Of a stretch of 64,000 bases of DNA, positions 40,001 through 48,771 are shown piece by piece. Below the pieces are notes generated by a model. The model saw nothing but the letters and a program-made list of their open reading frames with translations, did not search any database and had not been told where the DNA came from. Made by a program: the position numbers and the translations under genes. The stretch is from the NCBI RefSeq assembly GCF_003347635.1, contig NZ_QDFY01000002.1, positions 62,001 through 126,000 of the forward strand. Direction: 5' to 3'. This DNA is from Sphingosinicella terrae (GTDB lineage: Bacteria; Pseudomonadota; Alphaproteobacteria; Sphingomonadales; Sphingomonadaceae). How positions within the stretch are numbered: the stretch's first letter is position 1; each line of letters begins with the position of its first letter.

Positions 40001-43000
40001 ACGTCGAGCTGCCCGGTGCCGTCGTCGTCGGTCTCGCCATCGTAACTGAGCGTGATCGTCTTGCTGAAAGCCGGCTGGCCGTCCGCGCGCACGCCATTAT
40101 CGTCATTGTCGACATCATTGTCCGGGTCGAGTGGCTCGGCGGCGCCGAGCGACGAGATCTGCAGGCTCTCAAGCGCGCCTCCGCCCTGGAAATTGCCGAG
40201 GTCGACGCGAACGATGTAATTGCCCTGGGCGAGACTGGTGAAGCTGTAACTGCCGTTGACGTCGGTCGTCGCGGTGGCGATGGCGGTTTGGCTATCCGCG
40301 ACATTGTCGTTATTCGCGTCGACGAGCAGCGACAGGTTGACATTGGCGACACCGGCTTCGGTCCCGTCGCGGCTGCCGTTATTGGCACTTCCGCCGCCCG
40401 CGCCATCGTCGCTCCAGATCGTGCCGGCGAGGGTCAGCGAGTCGACGTCGAGCGGCTCGACGGCGCTCTGCTGCGGCGTCCCGAGGCCGTCATAGGTGAA
40501 TTCCGTAGAATTGCCGAATGACGGGATCACGCCATTGACGAAACTGTCGACGGTCGACCTGTAAACGATCCGGACCGCACTGCCTGCCGGCAGGACGGGA
40601 ATAGCGGGCACGGCGACGACGAAGGCCTCATGCCCGGGATGCGTCAGGTCGGCGCCGACGAGGTCGTCGGCGCCCGGCAGCCGCCGTTCGCCGATAATGG
40701 CATGACCGTACATCAGCTCGTCGGCATGGACGCCGTTGAAATCGTCCGACAGCCCGATCTGGTGGCCTAGCTCGTGCATCAGCACGGTGAGCAGGTCCAT
40801 ACGGCCTTCGGCCGGTCCGTCGGCGTCGGCGCGCAGTCTCGTGCCGCTGCCGCTATACTCCGTGTCCTCGGCGGGACTGGTGTCGAGGAACCAGCCGTGG
40901 CCGGCCCCGTCGCTGTCGATCAGAATGGAGCCGGGCTGGCTCGAGCCGAGATAGAGGCCGGCCATGTGGGCGACGTCGATCGTGGTGGCGCGCATTGCCG
41001 CCACCTGCTCCGCGGTGGCGCCGGCCCCGATCCAGCGCTGGATCGCCGCTTCCACGAGATAATCGAGCTCGCCCCGGCTGAGCACGCCATCGTCGACGAT
41101 GACCGGATGGACCGGCGGTTCGGGTTCGCCGAGTGGCGGCGGAGGCGGCGGCGGTGGCGGTGGCGGTGGTGGGGGAGGCGGAGCCGGCGTCTGGGTGCCG
41201 TCACCGCCGGGCGACGAGGTCCCGGATCCGTCGTCCGTCGGGTCGCCGCCGGGTGCCGGAGTTCCGGAGAGGATGGCGCCGGTCGGCAGGTCGGCTTCCG
41301 TCCCGTTCGGAGCCGGCTGGGTGAGATTGCCGGCGGTCGGGGTCACGTCGTCGGTGGAGCCCAGCACTCCGGGCGGGCCGCTGCTGCTATTGCCACGGCC
41401 GGCGAGATAGGTGGAGAAGTCGCCGCCAAAGCCCGGCAAGACTAGGCTGTCGTTCGGTCCGATCACGCCTTGCGCATAGACCCCGGAAATCCCCGCCGGC
41501 GTGGCGGTGTCGATGTTGAAGACATTGTTGTTGATGTCGGCGCGGATCGTGCCGAACTCGTTGGCGATGCCACCGGTGATGAGCGCGAGCGCCGTCGCGA
41601 CGGCGCCGGCGACCTCGTCGACATTGTTGTTGTTGATCGTGGCCTCGACCACCGACTTCCCCGGTGTCTCCCCGCGCGTGGCGGCGATGTAGATAGCGGC
41701 GACGCCGCCGACGATGTCGCGGATCTGGTTGTTGGAGATGGTGGTGTAATGGGTCAGGCTGCCGGTGCTGCCCGCCAGCGGCTCGTTGCGGATGAAGATC
41801 GCGCTGCCGCCCTCGCTCGACCCGGTCGTTGCCTGTGTCGGATCGCCGGCGGGCCCGCCGCCATTGTTGGTGCCGACCGTGTTGTTGTCGATGAAGCCTC
41901 GGATCGTCCCGCCCGAAGTGCTGGTGAAGCTGGCGGCGATCACCGATCCCTTCGAGCCGGTGAACTGGTTGCCATGGATGTCGTAATCCACGGACCAGGC
42001 GCCGCCGCCGGCCTGGCCGCCGACGAGCACGCCGATGCCGCCGGCCGCCGCGATGTTGGGATGACCATTGTTGAATTGGCTGTTCTGGACCGTGATCTCG
42101 TGCCGGGACTGGCCGTTGGCGTCGGTCTGGATGGCGTCGCCGCGCCAGCCGGTGAACTGGACGCCGTCGACGAGCATGAACAATTGCGAGCTGCCGCTGG
42201 TCGACACCAGGATGGAATCGTTGCCGGAATTGGTCGTGCTGTTGTTGCCGAACACGGCCTGCTGCGCCGCCGTATCCCGCACGAACAGGTTGAGCGTTCC
42301 GCCGGTATTGACGATCTTGAGATTGTCCGAATAGCCGCCGGAGATATTGTTGCCTTCGAACAGGCCGACCCCGCCGAGGTTGGTGAAGTTGATGGCGCCT
42401 TCGTCCTCGGCGCCGTCGGTGTCGCCGTGCGTGCCGCCGACCGTCGAATTGCGCAGCGTGAAATTGTCGACGTCGGAGCCGCGGATCGCGAAATTCTGGT
42501 GGCTGCCGCTGAACGTCATGTTCGAGAGCGAGATGTTGTCGGTATTGTTCGCGTAGAAGCCGACGCCCGTCCCGTAGTTGAGGTCGGTGCCGCTGATCGT
42601 CCCGCCGATCGTGCCGCCCGAACCCGCCGTGGTCCCGGTGCCGGTGATGGTGAATCCGCCGTTGCCGGCATTGTCGAGGAAGATGGCGGTCGAGCTTCCA
42701 CCCGTCTTGGTGACGCTCTGCAGAACGATGCCGCCGCTGTCCGTCTCGTCGAGATTGACGGCGCGGCCGGTACCGACCGACACGCTGTTGTTGCCGCCGC
42801 TGATGGTCAGGGTCGCGGCGGCGTTGGTCGCGTTGATGCCGGTGCCGCTGGTCGTGTCGATATCGAGGTTGCCGCCGCTGAAGGTGACGTTGGCGGCGCC
42901 GCTGCCGGTGAGACCGAGCGCGTCCGAGCCGCCGGTATTCAGCGTCTTCGTCGAACCCGAGAAATTGATCGCGCCGGCGGTCGTGCCGTCGATGAGGACG

Positions 43001-45054
43001 CCACTGTCCAGCCCACCCGTGGCGGAGAGGGAGCCGCCGAGATTGACGGTCCCGGTATGATCGCTGATCTGGACGACGTTGCCGGCCGTCGTCTTGGTCA
43101 GAGCTGCATTGACCGTGACCGCGCCCGTCCCCCCGGAGATGAGCAGCGCGTCGCCGCCGGGATCGTTGGTGGCGCCGATCGTGCCGCCCGAAACGGTCAC
43201 GGCATTGGTGGCGCTGGTGACCGAGAGGCCGTTGCCGCCGACGCCATCTATGTCGACGCTGGTGAAGGTTACGGTGCCGTTGGCTCCGCTGAGCTCGATG
43301 CCGTCGCCCGAACTGGCGATGCTGGAATCGATCTGCGTGCCGGCGAAGCTGAAGTTGGCGCTCGATCCGCCGGAGATACGGATGCCGTCGACTCCGGCTG
43401 CCAGGCCGTCGATGTCGACGGTGCCGCCCGCGAACGTGCCGCCGGACACGCCGTCCAGATTGTCGATTGCGATGGCGGCGTTGCCGGCGACGGTGCCGCT
43501 GGTCAGGGCGCCGAATTGCATGCCGGCGGTGGATCCGTTGGCGATGTTGGCGATCGTTCCGGCCGCCGTCGTGATCGAGTTGTTGCCGCCGGTGACGTTG
43601 AGCGTGCCCCCGCCGGTGAAAGTGAGCCCTGTGCCCGTGCCGGTGGTGATGTCGAGGCCACTGCCCGCAGCGTTGAAATTGACGGTGCCGCTATTGTTGG
43701 TCACCGTCACGCCATTGCCGCCCCCGGCGCCAGCACTGATGAAGCTCTGGCCGGTAAAGCTGATCGTGCCGGCATTGCCGTCGAGCAGGATGCCGGCCTG
43801 GCCCGCCGCCAGCGCGCCCTCGGTGAGCGTGCCGGACAGGGTGACGCTGCCTCCGGTCCGGTCCTGGATCTCGACCAACGACCCGGACGGATTGGTCACC
43901 GAGGCGCCGATGCTGATGGTGGCGCCGCCGCCGGATCCCGCGGTGCCGCCGCCGGCCGCGCCGATCAGGATACCGGTGCCGGCGGACGTCTGAATAAGGC
44001 CGCCGTCGACGTTGAAGGTTCCGGTCACGCCTTGGAGGTGGATGCCTTCGCTCGTCGAACTGCTCGAATTCAGGCTATCGATGTCGACGGCAAGGGTGCC
44101 GCCCTGGTCGATGTCGATCGCCTTGCCGTTGCCGCCGATATTGGTGTCGGCGATGGTCAGCGAGCCGACGCTGCCATTGCCGTCCTGGATGGCGATGCTG
44201 CCGCCGACGCCGCCGTCGAGATCGATGCCTTCGATCGTGTTGTCGGTGGAGAGCGTGACGCCGTAATCGTCGAAGTTGATCGTGCTGTTGTTGGTGCTCG
44301 TGCCGATCGACAGGCCGTTGACGGAGAGGGTGGCGCCATCGCCGAACAGCTTCTGTCCGCCCTCGAGCGTGATTCCTCCGTCATAGGCGTCGGCACCCTG
44401 ATCGTGGATGAAGATCGTTTCTCCGGCCGCGTCGACATCGTCGTTGGTGGTGCCGTCGCCGGTGACGCCGTTCAGCTCGGTGAGTTGGGTGAACGGCCTG
44501 AGATAGGAGCCGTCCGGGCCGCCATTCTCGCCGCCATAGCCCGAGTCGACGTACCAGACGACGTCGGTGATGTTGAAGGTCACCAGCGTCGAGCCGACGC
44601 TGGTCACGCCGTCGGCGTCGGTCAGCGCATATTCGAAGCTCGCGGTCGCGCCGGCGTCGAGTCCGGTGGTGGGGGTGAAGGTGTAGGTGCCGTCGCCATT
44701 GTCGACGAGGCCGCCGTTGGTGACGTTGGAAGTGCTGATCGTCAGGTTCGGCGTGACGTCGTCGGGATCGAGATCGTTGCCGAGCAACTGATTGAGGGTA
44801 AAGGTGATCGGCGTGTTGCCGGTGATGTTGAACGCATCGTCGACGCCGATCGGGCCGATCAGGACCGAATCGGGATCGATCGTAAGGCCGTTCTCCGTCT
44901 CGGTGACGATCAGGTTGTTTGCCGGATCCGTGCCCAGATTTTCCAGGATGATCGTGTGGAGAAAGACGTCGCCGGGATCCGCCTGACCGTCATTGTCGGC
45001 ATCGCCGCCGGGCGCGAAGGTGCGCGCACGGGTCACGGTGATCGAAACGGGCAT
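37015..45054 (-). CDS. Giant RTX protein with beta-helix, metalloprotease-like and cadherin-like domains
   Basis: 2679 residues, no Sec signal; a GAAGGGGATAG box precedes the ATG. Approximate order: DUF11-like domain (1-75, FAPGGDADNDGQADPGD), a cadherin-like domain, a long Gly/Thr/Ser-rich right-handed beta-helix (about 165-1200), and a run of about 17 prolines (1291-1307). Next come a metalloprotease-like domain with HELGHQIGLSD (His1427, His1431, Asp1437; HExxHxxGxxD), an SdrD-B-like domain (about 1530-1620) and cadherin/VCBS-type repeats with ANDAPS/VNDVP boundaries. RTX nonapeptides GGxGxDxLxGG follow (about 2392-2575), then an aromatic C-terminus. This layout indicates type I secretion with calcium-driven folding and a surface-adhesin or protease role. 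No type I transporter genes are nearby. Confidence 0.93.
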   Translation of the reverse strand: MPVSITVTRARTFAPGGDADNDGQADPGDVFLHTIILENLGTDPANNLIVTETENGLTIDPDSVLIGPIGVDDAFNITGNTPITFTLNQLLGNDLDPDDVTPNLTISTSNVTNGGLVDNGDGTYTFTPTTGLDAGATASFEYALTDADGVTSVGSTLVTFNITDVVWYVDSGYGGENGGPDGSYLRPFTQLTELNGVTGDGTTNDDVDAAGETIFIHDQGADAYDGGITLEGGQKLFGDGATLSVNGLSIGTSTNNSTINFDDYGVTLSTDNTIEGIDLDGGVGGSIAIQDGNGSVGSLTIADTNIGGNGKAIDIDQGGTLAVDIDSLNSSSSTSEGIHLQGVTGTFNVDGGLIQTSAGTGILIGAAGGGTAGSGGGATISIGASVTNPSGSLVEIQDRTGGSVTLSGTLTEGALAAGQAGILLDGNAGTISFTGQSFISAGAGGGNGVTVTNNSGTVNFNAAGSGLDITTGTGTGLTFTGGGTLNVTGGNNSITTAAGTIANIANGSTAGMQFGALTSGTVAGNAAIAIDNLDGVSGGTFAGGTVDIDGLAAGVDGIRISGGSSANFSFAGTQIDSSIASSGDGIELSGANGTVTFTSVDIDGVGGNGLSVTSATNAVTVSGGTIGATNDPGGDALLISGGTGAVTVNAALTKTTAGNVVQISDHTGTVNLGGSLSATGGLDSGVLIDGTTAGAINFSGSTKTLNTGGSDALGLTGSGAANVTFSGGNLDIDTTSGTGINATNAAATLTISGGNNSVSVGTGRAVNLDETDSGGIVLQSVTKTGGSSTAIFLDNAGNGGFTITGTGTTAGSGGTIGGTISGTDLNYGTGVGFYANNTDNISLSNMTFSGSHQNFAIRGSDVDNFTLRNSTVGGTHGDTDGAEDEGAINFTNLGGVGLFEGNNISGGYSDNLKIVNTGGTLNLFVRDTAAQQAVFGNNSTTNSGNDSILVSTSGSSQLFMLVDGVQFTGWRGDAIQTDANGQSRHEITVQNSQFNNGHPNIAAAGGIGVLVGGQAGGGAWSVDYDIHGNQFTGSKGSVIAASFTSTSGGTIRGFIDNNTVGTNNGGGPAGDPTQATTGSSEGGSAIFIRNEPLAGSTGSLTHYTTISNNQIRDIVGGVAAIYIAATRGETPGKSVVEATINNNNVDEVAGAVATALALITGGIANEFGTIRADINNNVFNIDTATPAGISGVYAQGVIGPNDSLVLPGFGGDFSTYLAGRGNSSSGPPGVLGSTDDVTPTAGNLTQPAPNGTEADLPTGAILSGTPAPGGDPTDDGSGTSSPGGDGTQTPAPPPPPPPPPPPPPPPPLGEPEPPVHPVIVDDGVLSRGELDYLVEAAIQRWIGAGATAEQVAAMRATTIDVAHMAGLYLGSSQPGSILIDSDGAGHGWFLDTSPAEDTEYSGSGTRLRADADGPAEGRMDLLTVLMHELGHQIGLSDDFNGVHADELMYGHAIIGERRLPGADDLVGADLTHPGHEAFVVAVPAIPVLPAGSAVRIVYRSTVDSFVNGVIPSFGNSTEFTYDGLGTPQQSAVEPLDVDSLTLAGTIWSDDGAGGGSANNGSRDGTEAGVANVNLSLLVDANNDNVADSQTAIATATTDVNGSYSFTSLAQGNYIVRVDLGNFQGGGALESLQISSLGAAEPLDPDNDVDNDDNGVRADGQPAFSKTITLSYDGETDDDGTGQLDVNDTLDFGFLSNPPPDLTNLDGDVAAFTEGGTAILLDDSSAPQLAAIVTDDQPNFNGGSLTVAVTGNAAAEDVLALSTAGTVSVSAGITVGSIVSVAGVALGTITSDGTAGTPLVIAFDTTDATPAAATTLIRALTYTNSNQTDPSTLQRTVTITVNDGLAGTDSANVLIDIGAVNDAPTLSDAAVVLDALAEDAAAPSGVVGTLVSALVDLDSVAGGLDNVADDDPVTGIALTGVDSTGGDWFYSLDDGLIWSAVPAVADATALLLAADADTRLYFRPNPDFNGTVTNAITFRAWDRSSGTEGDVVNVGTNGGATAFSAASDTASLTITAANDAPSVTAPASITVSEDVAGALTGISFVDVDAGVTAITATLSVPSGTLAATSGGGVTVGGTASALTLTGTVADINAFIAASAVTFTTAQDSTTDVTLSVTIDDGGNTGSGGALTDSTTVTLDVTAVNDVPMITAPVSISVIEDVAGALTGISFDDVDVGGSTVSVTLSVPSGTLTATSGSGVTVGGTASVLTLDGTVADINAFIAGSNVNFTTDLDAEADVTLTVDIQDNGNAGSGGAQQDSRTVTLDIIPVDDPAVAQPDAVTVTENGVSRGTLFADNGSGFDSDPDGPALIVATVNGQAGNVGSTFTLPSGARLRVNADGNFSYNPDGRFDYLLPAGTGTGAPSSATDSFSYTLLNGSTATVTVTIHAVDGGDALIGTNGSDTLFGGAGKDTLFGRSGADSLDGGTGNDRLFGEGGSDVLTGGAGRDQLDGGVGDDTLSGGNDLDFLDGGKGADTMEGGAGNDTYRVDNDGDVVVEGAGGGKDLVLTTISYRLPDFVENLTLLGGGDLSGRGNASDNKIVGNAGDNYLAGYGGDDLLIGGGGDDMLIGGSGLDTLIGGDGSDDFVFNARPAASNTGRIYDFVSGEDRFVLDEDVFTEAGRGALGGAFQLGTAALEADDRILYDQATGNIYYDPDGTGAAAAVMFAAVSPGTLIVQYDFFVG

Positions 45055-45302
45055 GTCCGCTATCCCCTTCCGAGCCGCTCAATCCTACCCGCAATGCGAC
45101 TCCAGTCCTCCAGATGCCACAATTCAAGGAACAACCCAATTGAATAGAAGACATCGAGTCCTGCCCAAACGGGTAGCAGTCTCGCCCAAGAATGGGTGGC
45201 CGATCGTGCGATTTTATCTGACCGGGCCCGATGCTAGGCCGTCGACATGAGCATAGATCAGGAAGTTGATGCACGGCCGCCGTCGATCGGGCCGACACGC
45301 GC

Positions 45303-45995
45303 ATGACCCAATATCTGCCACTTGCGGGTATCCTTATTGTCATCGTCGGCTTCGCGCTCAGGCTCAACCCGATGCTTGTCGTCCCCGTCGCGGCCCTCGC
45401 CACCGGACTGCTTGCCGGAATGGATCTGGTCGAAGTCGTCTCGAGCCTCGGCAAGGCCTTCAACGACAATCGGATCATCATCATTCCTTGGCTTGTGCTG
45501 CCGGTGATCGGTCTCCTCGAGCGCTACGGCTTGCAGCAACGGTCGCGCGCCTTGATCTCAAGTTTCCGCGCGGCGACGGCGGGGCGGTTGCTGCTGCTCT
45601 ATCTGCTCTACCGCCAGATCATCTCGGCCATAGGTTTGCATTCGACAGCCGGGCATCCTCAGACCGTGCGGCCGCTGGTCGCCCCGATGGCCCTGGCCGC
45701 CGCGGAGAACCAGGCGGATCTCGATCGCGGGATGGCGGAGCGCGTGAAGGCGCAAGCCGCGGCGACCGACAATGTCGGCTTGTTCTTCGGCGAGGACATC
45801 TTCTTCGCGATCGGTTCCATCGTGCTGATCCAGCAGACATTGGCGGCGGCGGGCTATGCATTGCGGCCCCTCGACCTCGCTGTGTGGGCGATTCCGACCG
45901 CCATCGCCGCCTTCGTGATCCATGGATCCAGACTGCTCCTCATGGATCGGGAACTGCGGGCGATGGGTCGGGCGGCAGGGAAGCGGCGGCCGTGA
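45303..45995 (+). CDS. DUF969 family membrane protein
   Basis: 230 residues. Hydrophobic segments include LPLAGILIVIVGFALRLNPMLVVPVAALATGLLAG, IIIIPWLVLPVIGLLERYG and YALRPLDLAVWAIPTAIAAFV. The conserved middle has LLYLLYRQIISAIGLHSTAGHPQTVRPLVAPMA and the DNVGLFFGEDIFFAIGSIVLI motif of DUF969. It always travels with DUF979, and the pair looks like a split transporter; in several bacteria they accompany pyroglutamyl peptidase, hinting at 5-oxoproline transport (recollection, unproven). Its stop overlaps the GTG start of the DUF979 gene. Confidence 0.9.
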   Translation: MTQYLPLAGILIVIVGFALRLNPMLVVPVAALATGLLAGMDLVEVVSSLGKAFNDNRIIIIPWLVLPVIGLLERYGLQQRSRALISSFRAATAGRLLLLYLLYRQIISAIGLHSTAGHPQTVRPLVAPMALAAAENQADLDRGMAERVKAQAAATDNVGLFFGEDIFFAIGSIVLIQQTLAAAGYALRPLDLAVWAIPTAIAAFVIHGSRLLLMDRELRAMGRAAGKRRP

Positions 45996-46939
45996 TATCC
46001 ATCTCCTGGGTCTATGGCCTGGCCGGCCTGATGTTCGCCGCCTTTGCAATCCTGAGCGCTCTCGACCGCTCCAATCGTCGACGCTTCGGCAATGCCGCTT
46101 TCTGGGGACTGGTGGCGGCCAGCCTCCTGGCCGGGGATTTGCTCGGTGATTTCGCCAATGGCTGTCTTGTCCTCGGGCTGGCGGGGCTCGCAACCTTGAA
46201 CCTGATCGGCCGGGGCGAGCCGGCGACGAGCGAGGCCGAGCGCGCCGAGGCCGGCGCCCGCTACGGCAACCGGCTCTTCCTGCCCATCTTGGTCGTCCTG
46301 CTCACCGCCGTGCTCGGAACCCTGATCTATCTCTATACGCCGATCGGCCGGTCCGGCCTGCTTCAGCCGAACAGGGAGACGTTCATTCTCCTCGCGGCGG
46401 GAGTTCTGCTCGCGCTCGCCATCGCCTTCGCCTGGTTGCGGCCCCCATTATTGGCGCCGCTTCAGGAGGGGCGGCGGCTTATCGATGCCGTCGGCTGGGC
46501 GGCCGTGCTGCCGCTGATGCTCGCGGCGCTCGGCGTGGTCCTGGCACAGACCGGCGTCGGCCGCACGATCGGGAGCCTGGTGGTCGCGGTGATCCCGCCG
46601 GACAGCCTTTTCCTGACGGTCGCCGCCTACGGGATCGGCATGGCGCTCTTCACCATTCTCACCGGCAATGCCTTCGCTGCCTTCCCAGTCCTCGCCGTGG
46701 CCATCGGGATTCCGCTGCTCATCCAGGGGCATGGCGGCGATCCGGCGGTCATCGGAGCGATCGGCATGCTCGCCGGCTTCTGCGGCACGCTGATGACGCC
46801 GATGGCGGCCAACTTCAATCTCGTGCCCGCCGCCCTGCTCGAGCTCGACGATGTCTATGGCGTGATCAAGGCCCAGGTCGCCACCGCCCTGCCGCTGCTA
46901 GCGGTGAACATCCTGCTCATCTACTTCCTCGCATTCTGA
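45992..46939 (+). CDS. DUF979 family membrane protein
   Basis: 315 residues starting with GTG at 45992 (GTGA overlap with DUF969). About nine hydrophobic segments are visible, with family motifs NAAFWGLVAASLLAGDLL, GRSGLLQPNRETFILLAAG, ILTGNAFAAFPVLAVAIG, GMLAGFCGTLMTPMAANFNLVPAALLEL and VIKAQVATALPLLAVNI. The TGNAFAAFP and GTLMTPMAANFN loops resemble re-entrant substrate loops of ion transporters. With DUF969 it probably forms a two-subunit permease; the substrate is unknown. DUF2891 follows after 23 bases. Confidence 0.9.
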   Translation: MISISWVYGLAGLMFAAFAILSALDRSNRRRFGNAAFWGLVAASLLAGDLLGDFANGCLVLGLAGLATLNLIGRGEPATSEAERAEAGARYGNRLFLPILVVLLTAVLGTLIYLYTPIGRSGLLQPNRETFILLAAGVLLALAIAFAWLRPPLLAPLQEGRRLIDAVGWAAVLPLMLAALGVVLAQTGVGRTIGSLVVAVIPPDSLFLTVAAYGIGMALFTILTGNAFAAFPVLAVAIGIPLLIQGHGGDPAVIGAIGMLAGFCGTLMTPMAANFNLVPAALLELDDVYGVIKAQVATALPLLAVNILLIYFLAF

Positions 46940-46962
46940 CCGGGCCCGGGAGACCGCCATCC

Positions 46963-47958
46963 ATGCCTCATCGGCTCACCGCCGACACCGCCGACCGCTT
47001 CGCCGAGATCGCACTCGGCCACGTCGCGCGGGAATATCCGCACAAGCTCGATCACGTCATGAGCGGGCCTGAGGACGTTTTGTCTCCGCGCGAGCTTCAT
47101 CCGATCTTCTTCGGCAGTTTCGACTGGCACAGCTGTGTCCATGGCTATTGGCTCCTGCTGCGGACGCGGCGGCTCTTTCCGGGCCTGCCCTCGGCGAAGC
47201 GGGTCGAGGCCCTGCTCGACGCGATGCTGGTGCCGGACAAGGTGGCCGCCGAGCTCGCTTACCTGGACCGTGCCTATAGCGGCGGGTTCGAGCGTCCATA
47301 TGGGTGGGCCTGGATGCTGGCGCTGCACCGGGAGGCCCAACACCATCCCGACGCTTGGGCTGCGCAGCTGGCGCCGCTGGCCGAAGTATTCGCCGAGCGC
47401 CTGCGGCTTTTTCTGCCGAAGCTCACTTATCCGATCCGGACGGGCACGCATTTCAACACCGCCTTCGCCTGTATTCTGGCGCTGGAATGGGCCGATCTGA
47501 ACGATCCCGGACTGGCGGCGCTGATCCGTGAGCGGGCCCAGTTCTATTTTGGGGAGGATCGTGGTTGTCCGGGCTGGGAGCCCGGAGGGGACGACTTCCT
47601 GTCACCGGCGCTGACCGAAGCGCTGTTAATGCGGCGGGTACTCGGACGGGGTGCCTTTCGCGCTTGGCTCGATGGCTTTCTTCCCGAGCTCGGGACCGGC
47701 AGTCCCCGCTCCATCTTCATCCCGGCCTTCGTTTCCGATCGGTCGGACGGCAAGATCGCCCATCTCGATGGCGTCAATCTCAGCCGTGCCTGGTGCTGGC
47801 GCGGGCTCGCCGGCGCGCTCGACCCGGAGGTCGCGACGCTCGCCCTGCGGACAGCGGACGAGCATCTCGACGCCAGCCTCCCCAATGTCACCGGCGACTA
47901 TATGGGCGAGCATTGGCTCGCCACCTTCGCCTTGCTCGCCCTGGCGCAAGGGGACTGA
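46963..47958 (+). CDS. DUF2891 family protein
   Basis: 331 residues, soluble and mostly helical. Conserved features include the FFGSFDWHSCVHGYWLL motif near residue 50, FERPYGWAWMLALHREA near residue 110, YPIRTGTHFNTAF, CPGWEPGGDDFLSPALTEA and the closing GDYMGEHWLATFALLAL. The pattern of His, Trp and acidic residues in helical repeats is like an alpha/alpha toroid enzyme (glycosidase or epimerase fold), but no activity is known. It lies in one operon with DUF969 and DUF979, suggesting it processes what they transport. Confidence 0.92.
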   Translation: MPHRLTADTADRFAEIALGHVAREYPHKLDHVMSGPEDVLSPRELHPIFFGSFDWHSCVHGYWLLLRTRRLFPGLPSAKRVEALLDAMLVPDKVAAELAYLDRAYSGGFERPYGWAWMLALHREAQHHPDAWAAQLAPLAEVFAERLRLFLPKLTYPIRTGTHFNTAFACILALEWADLNDPGLAALIRERAQFYFGEDRGCPGWEPGGDDFLSPALTEALLMRRVLGRGAFRAWLDGFLPELGTGSPRSIFIPAFVSDRSDGKIAHLDGVNLSRAWCWRGLAGALDPEVATLALRTADEHLDASLPNVTGDYMGEHWLATFALLALAQGD

Positions 47959-48085
47959 TCGAGGCGAAGGCGATCACCAGCAGGAAGGCGGTAGCGGTCA
48001 TAAAAATCGATTTCGCCGCTTCGGCGGCCGCCGGACGAAGGCGCCGGATTTGTCCAGCGCTGACTTGCCTCGTCTCGTTGTTCAT
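47888..48085 (-). CDS. Possible small membrane protein (65 aa)
   Basis: 65 residues with an AGGAA box about eight bases before the ATG. A single hydrophobic segment (IFMTATAFLLVIAFASI) is followed by a strongly basic tail. The last third lies antisense to the end of the DUF2891 gene, and that part may simply reflect GC-rich codon bias. No family recognised. It may be real, but the evidence is thin. Confidence 0.35.
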   Translation of the reverse strand: MNNETRQVSAGQIRRLRPAAAEAAKSIFMTATAFLLVIAFASISPLAPGRARRRWRANARPYSRR

Positions 48086-48388
48086 GGTATGTTCCTATGG
48101 CTCTTTGACATGGTGAGGGACTGATTCCGTCGCGTCGGCTTGCGACGGGATGGCGTGAAGGCGTCGCGGCCCGTTAACCACGATTCTTCCGGTCCGGGCG
48201 CTCTCGAAAAACCACCGTGAAATCAGGATCTTGTGCCTAAGGGCGAAATCCAGGCGGCGGTCGCGATGCGTGGCCCGGCGGATCGCACGGAGCTTTTCCG
48301 CTGTCGCCATGGTTTACAAACCGTTACCGTTACCGAGTCGGAAATGGCGGGATTCCGCCAATGGTCCGCTTCTTGCTGGGATGGGTTC
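47959..48388. other. Intergenic region before small membrane protein
   Basis: 430 bases containing, at most, the doubtful minus-strand small frame that ends in it. An inverted repeat CCGTCGC (48127-48133) / GCGACGG (48142-48148) with an 8-base loop could be a terminator-like hairpin without a T run. Around 48312 there is a short dyad GGTTT-ac-AAACC followed by a direct repeat ccgttaccgttaccg, possibly an operator for the next gene. Nothing else is recognised. Confidence 0.4.
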
Positions 48389-48766
48389 ATGCTTGCTCGT
48401 ATCGGCCGACTGTTCGTCATCAAGACCCGCTGGGAAGTCATCGCCGTCATTTATGCGCTGGCGCTCGGCTCGGTCGACCGCGGCCTTCACTATGTCGATA
48501 GTTTTCCTGGAGTCGGCGGCTGGCTGCTCTTCGCCGCCTGCACCGGCGTCGTCTTCATGGCCGGGGCGAAACTGTTCGACGCTGTCCGGGCGGAGACTAC
48601 CGACCCGATCCATTCTGGCGGCCCTGCCGTCATGGCATTGCCCGCGTCGACGCGGGTCGGCGGGGCGAGACCGGTTGTCCGGCGCGGGAGCAGCTTTCTG
48701 CTTTCCCGTCCGCAGGGCAGCGATCGGGCAGAACCGGAGCCTCGACCGGATACGGCGATCGGTTGA
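48389..48766 (+). CDS. Small membrane protein, hypothetical
   Basis: 125 residues from MLARIGRLFVIKTRWE. Two hydrophobic segments are visible: VIAVIYALALGSVDRGL and GWLLFAACTGVVFMAGAKL. The C-terminal ~50 residues are polar and basic with SRPQGSDRAEPEPRPD. The upstream in-frame extension lacks an RBS and is less likely coding. No family is recognised. It precedes a small glycine-rich stress-type protein gene by about 50 bases but that gene seems to have its own promoter. Confidence 0.65.
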   Translation: MLARIGRLFVIKTRWEVIAVIYALALGSVDRGLHYVDSFPGVGGWLLFAACTGVVFMAGAKLFDAVRAETTDPIHSGGPAVMALPASTRVGGARPVVRRGSSFLLSRPQGSDRAEPEPRPDTAIG

Positions 48767-48771
48767 GGTCG

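Noticed and set aside
38740-40521. 593-codon plus-strand frame within the RTX gene
   Set aside because: Arg/Gly/Val-rich translation typical of antisense reading of cadherin-like repeats; no start signal.
41132-41184. GGN-repeat run that could be read as a DNA microsatellite or polyglycine gene on the plus strand
   Set aside because: In the minus-strand frame it encodes the polyproline hinge of the RTX protein, in phase with domains on both sides.
41470-45147. 1225-codon open frame antisense to the RTX gene
   Set aside because: It mirrors the repetitive, GC-biased codons of the minus-strand gene; its product is low complexity with no domain, and the sense protein has clear families.
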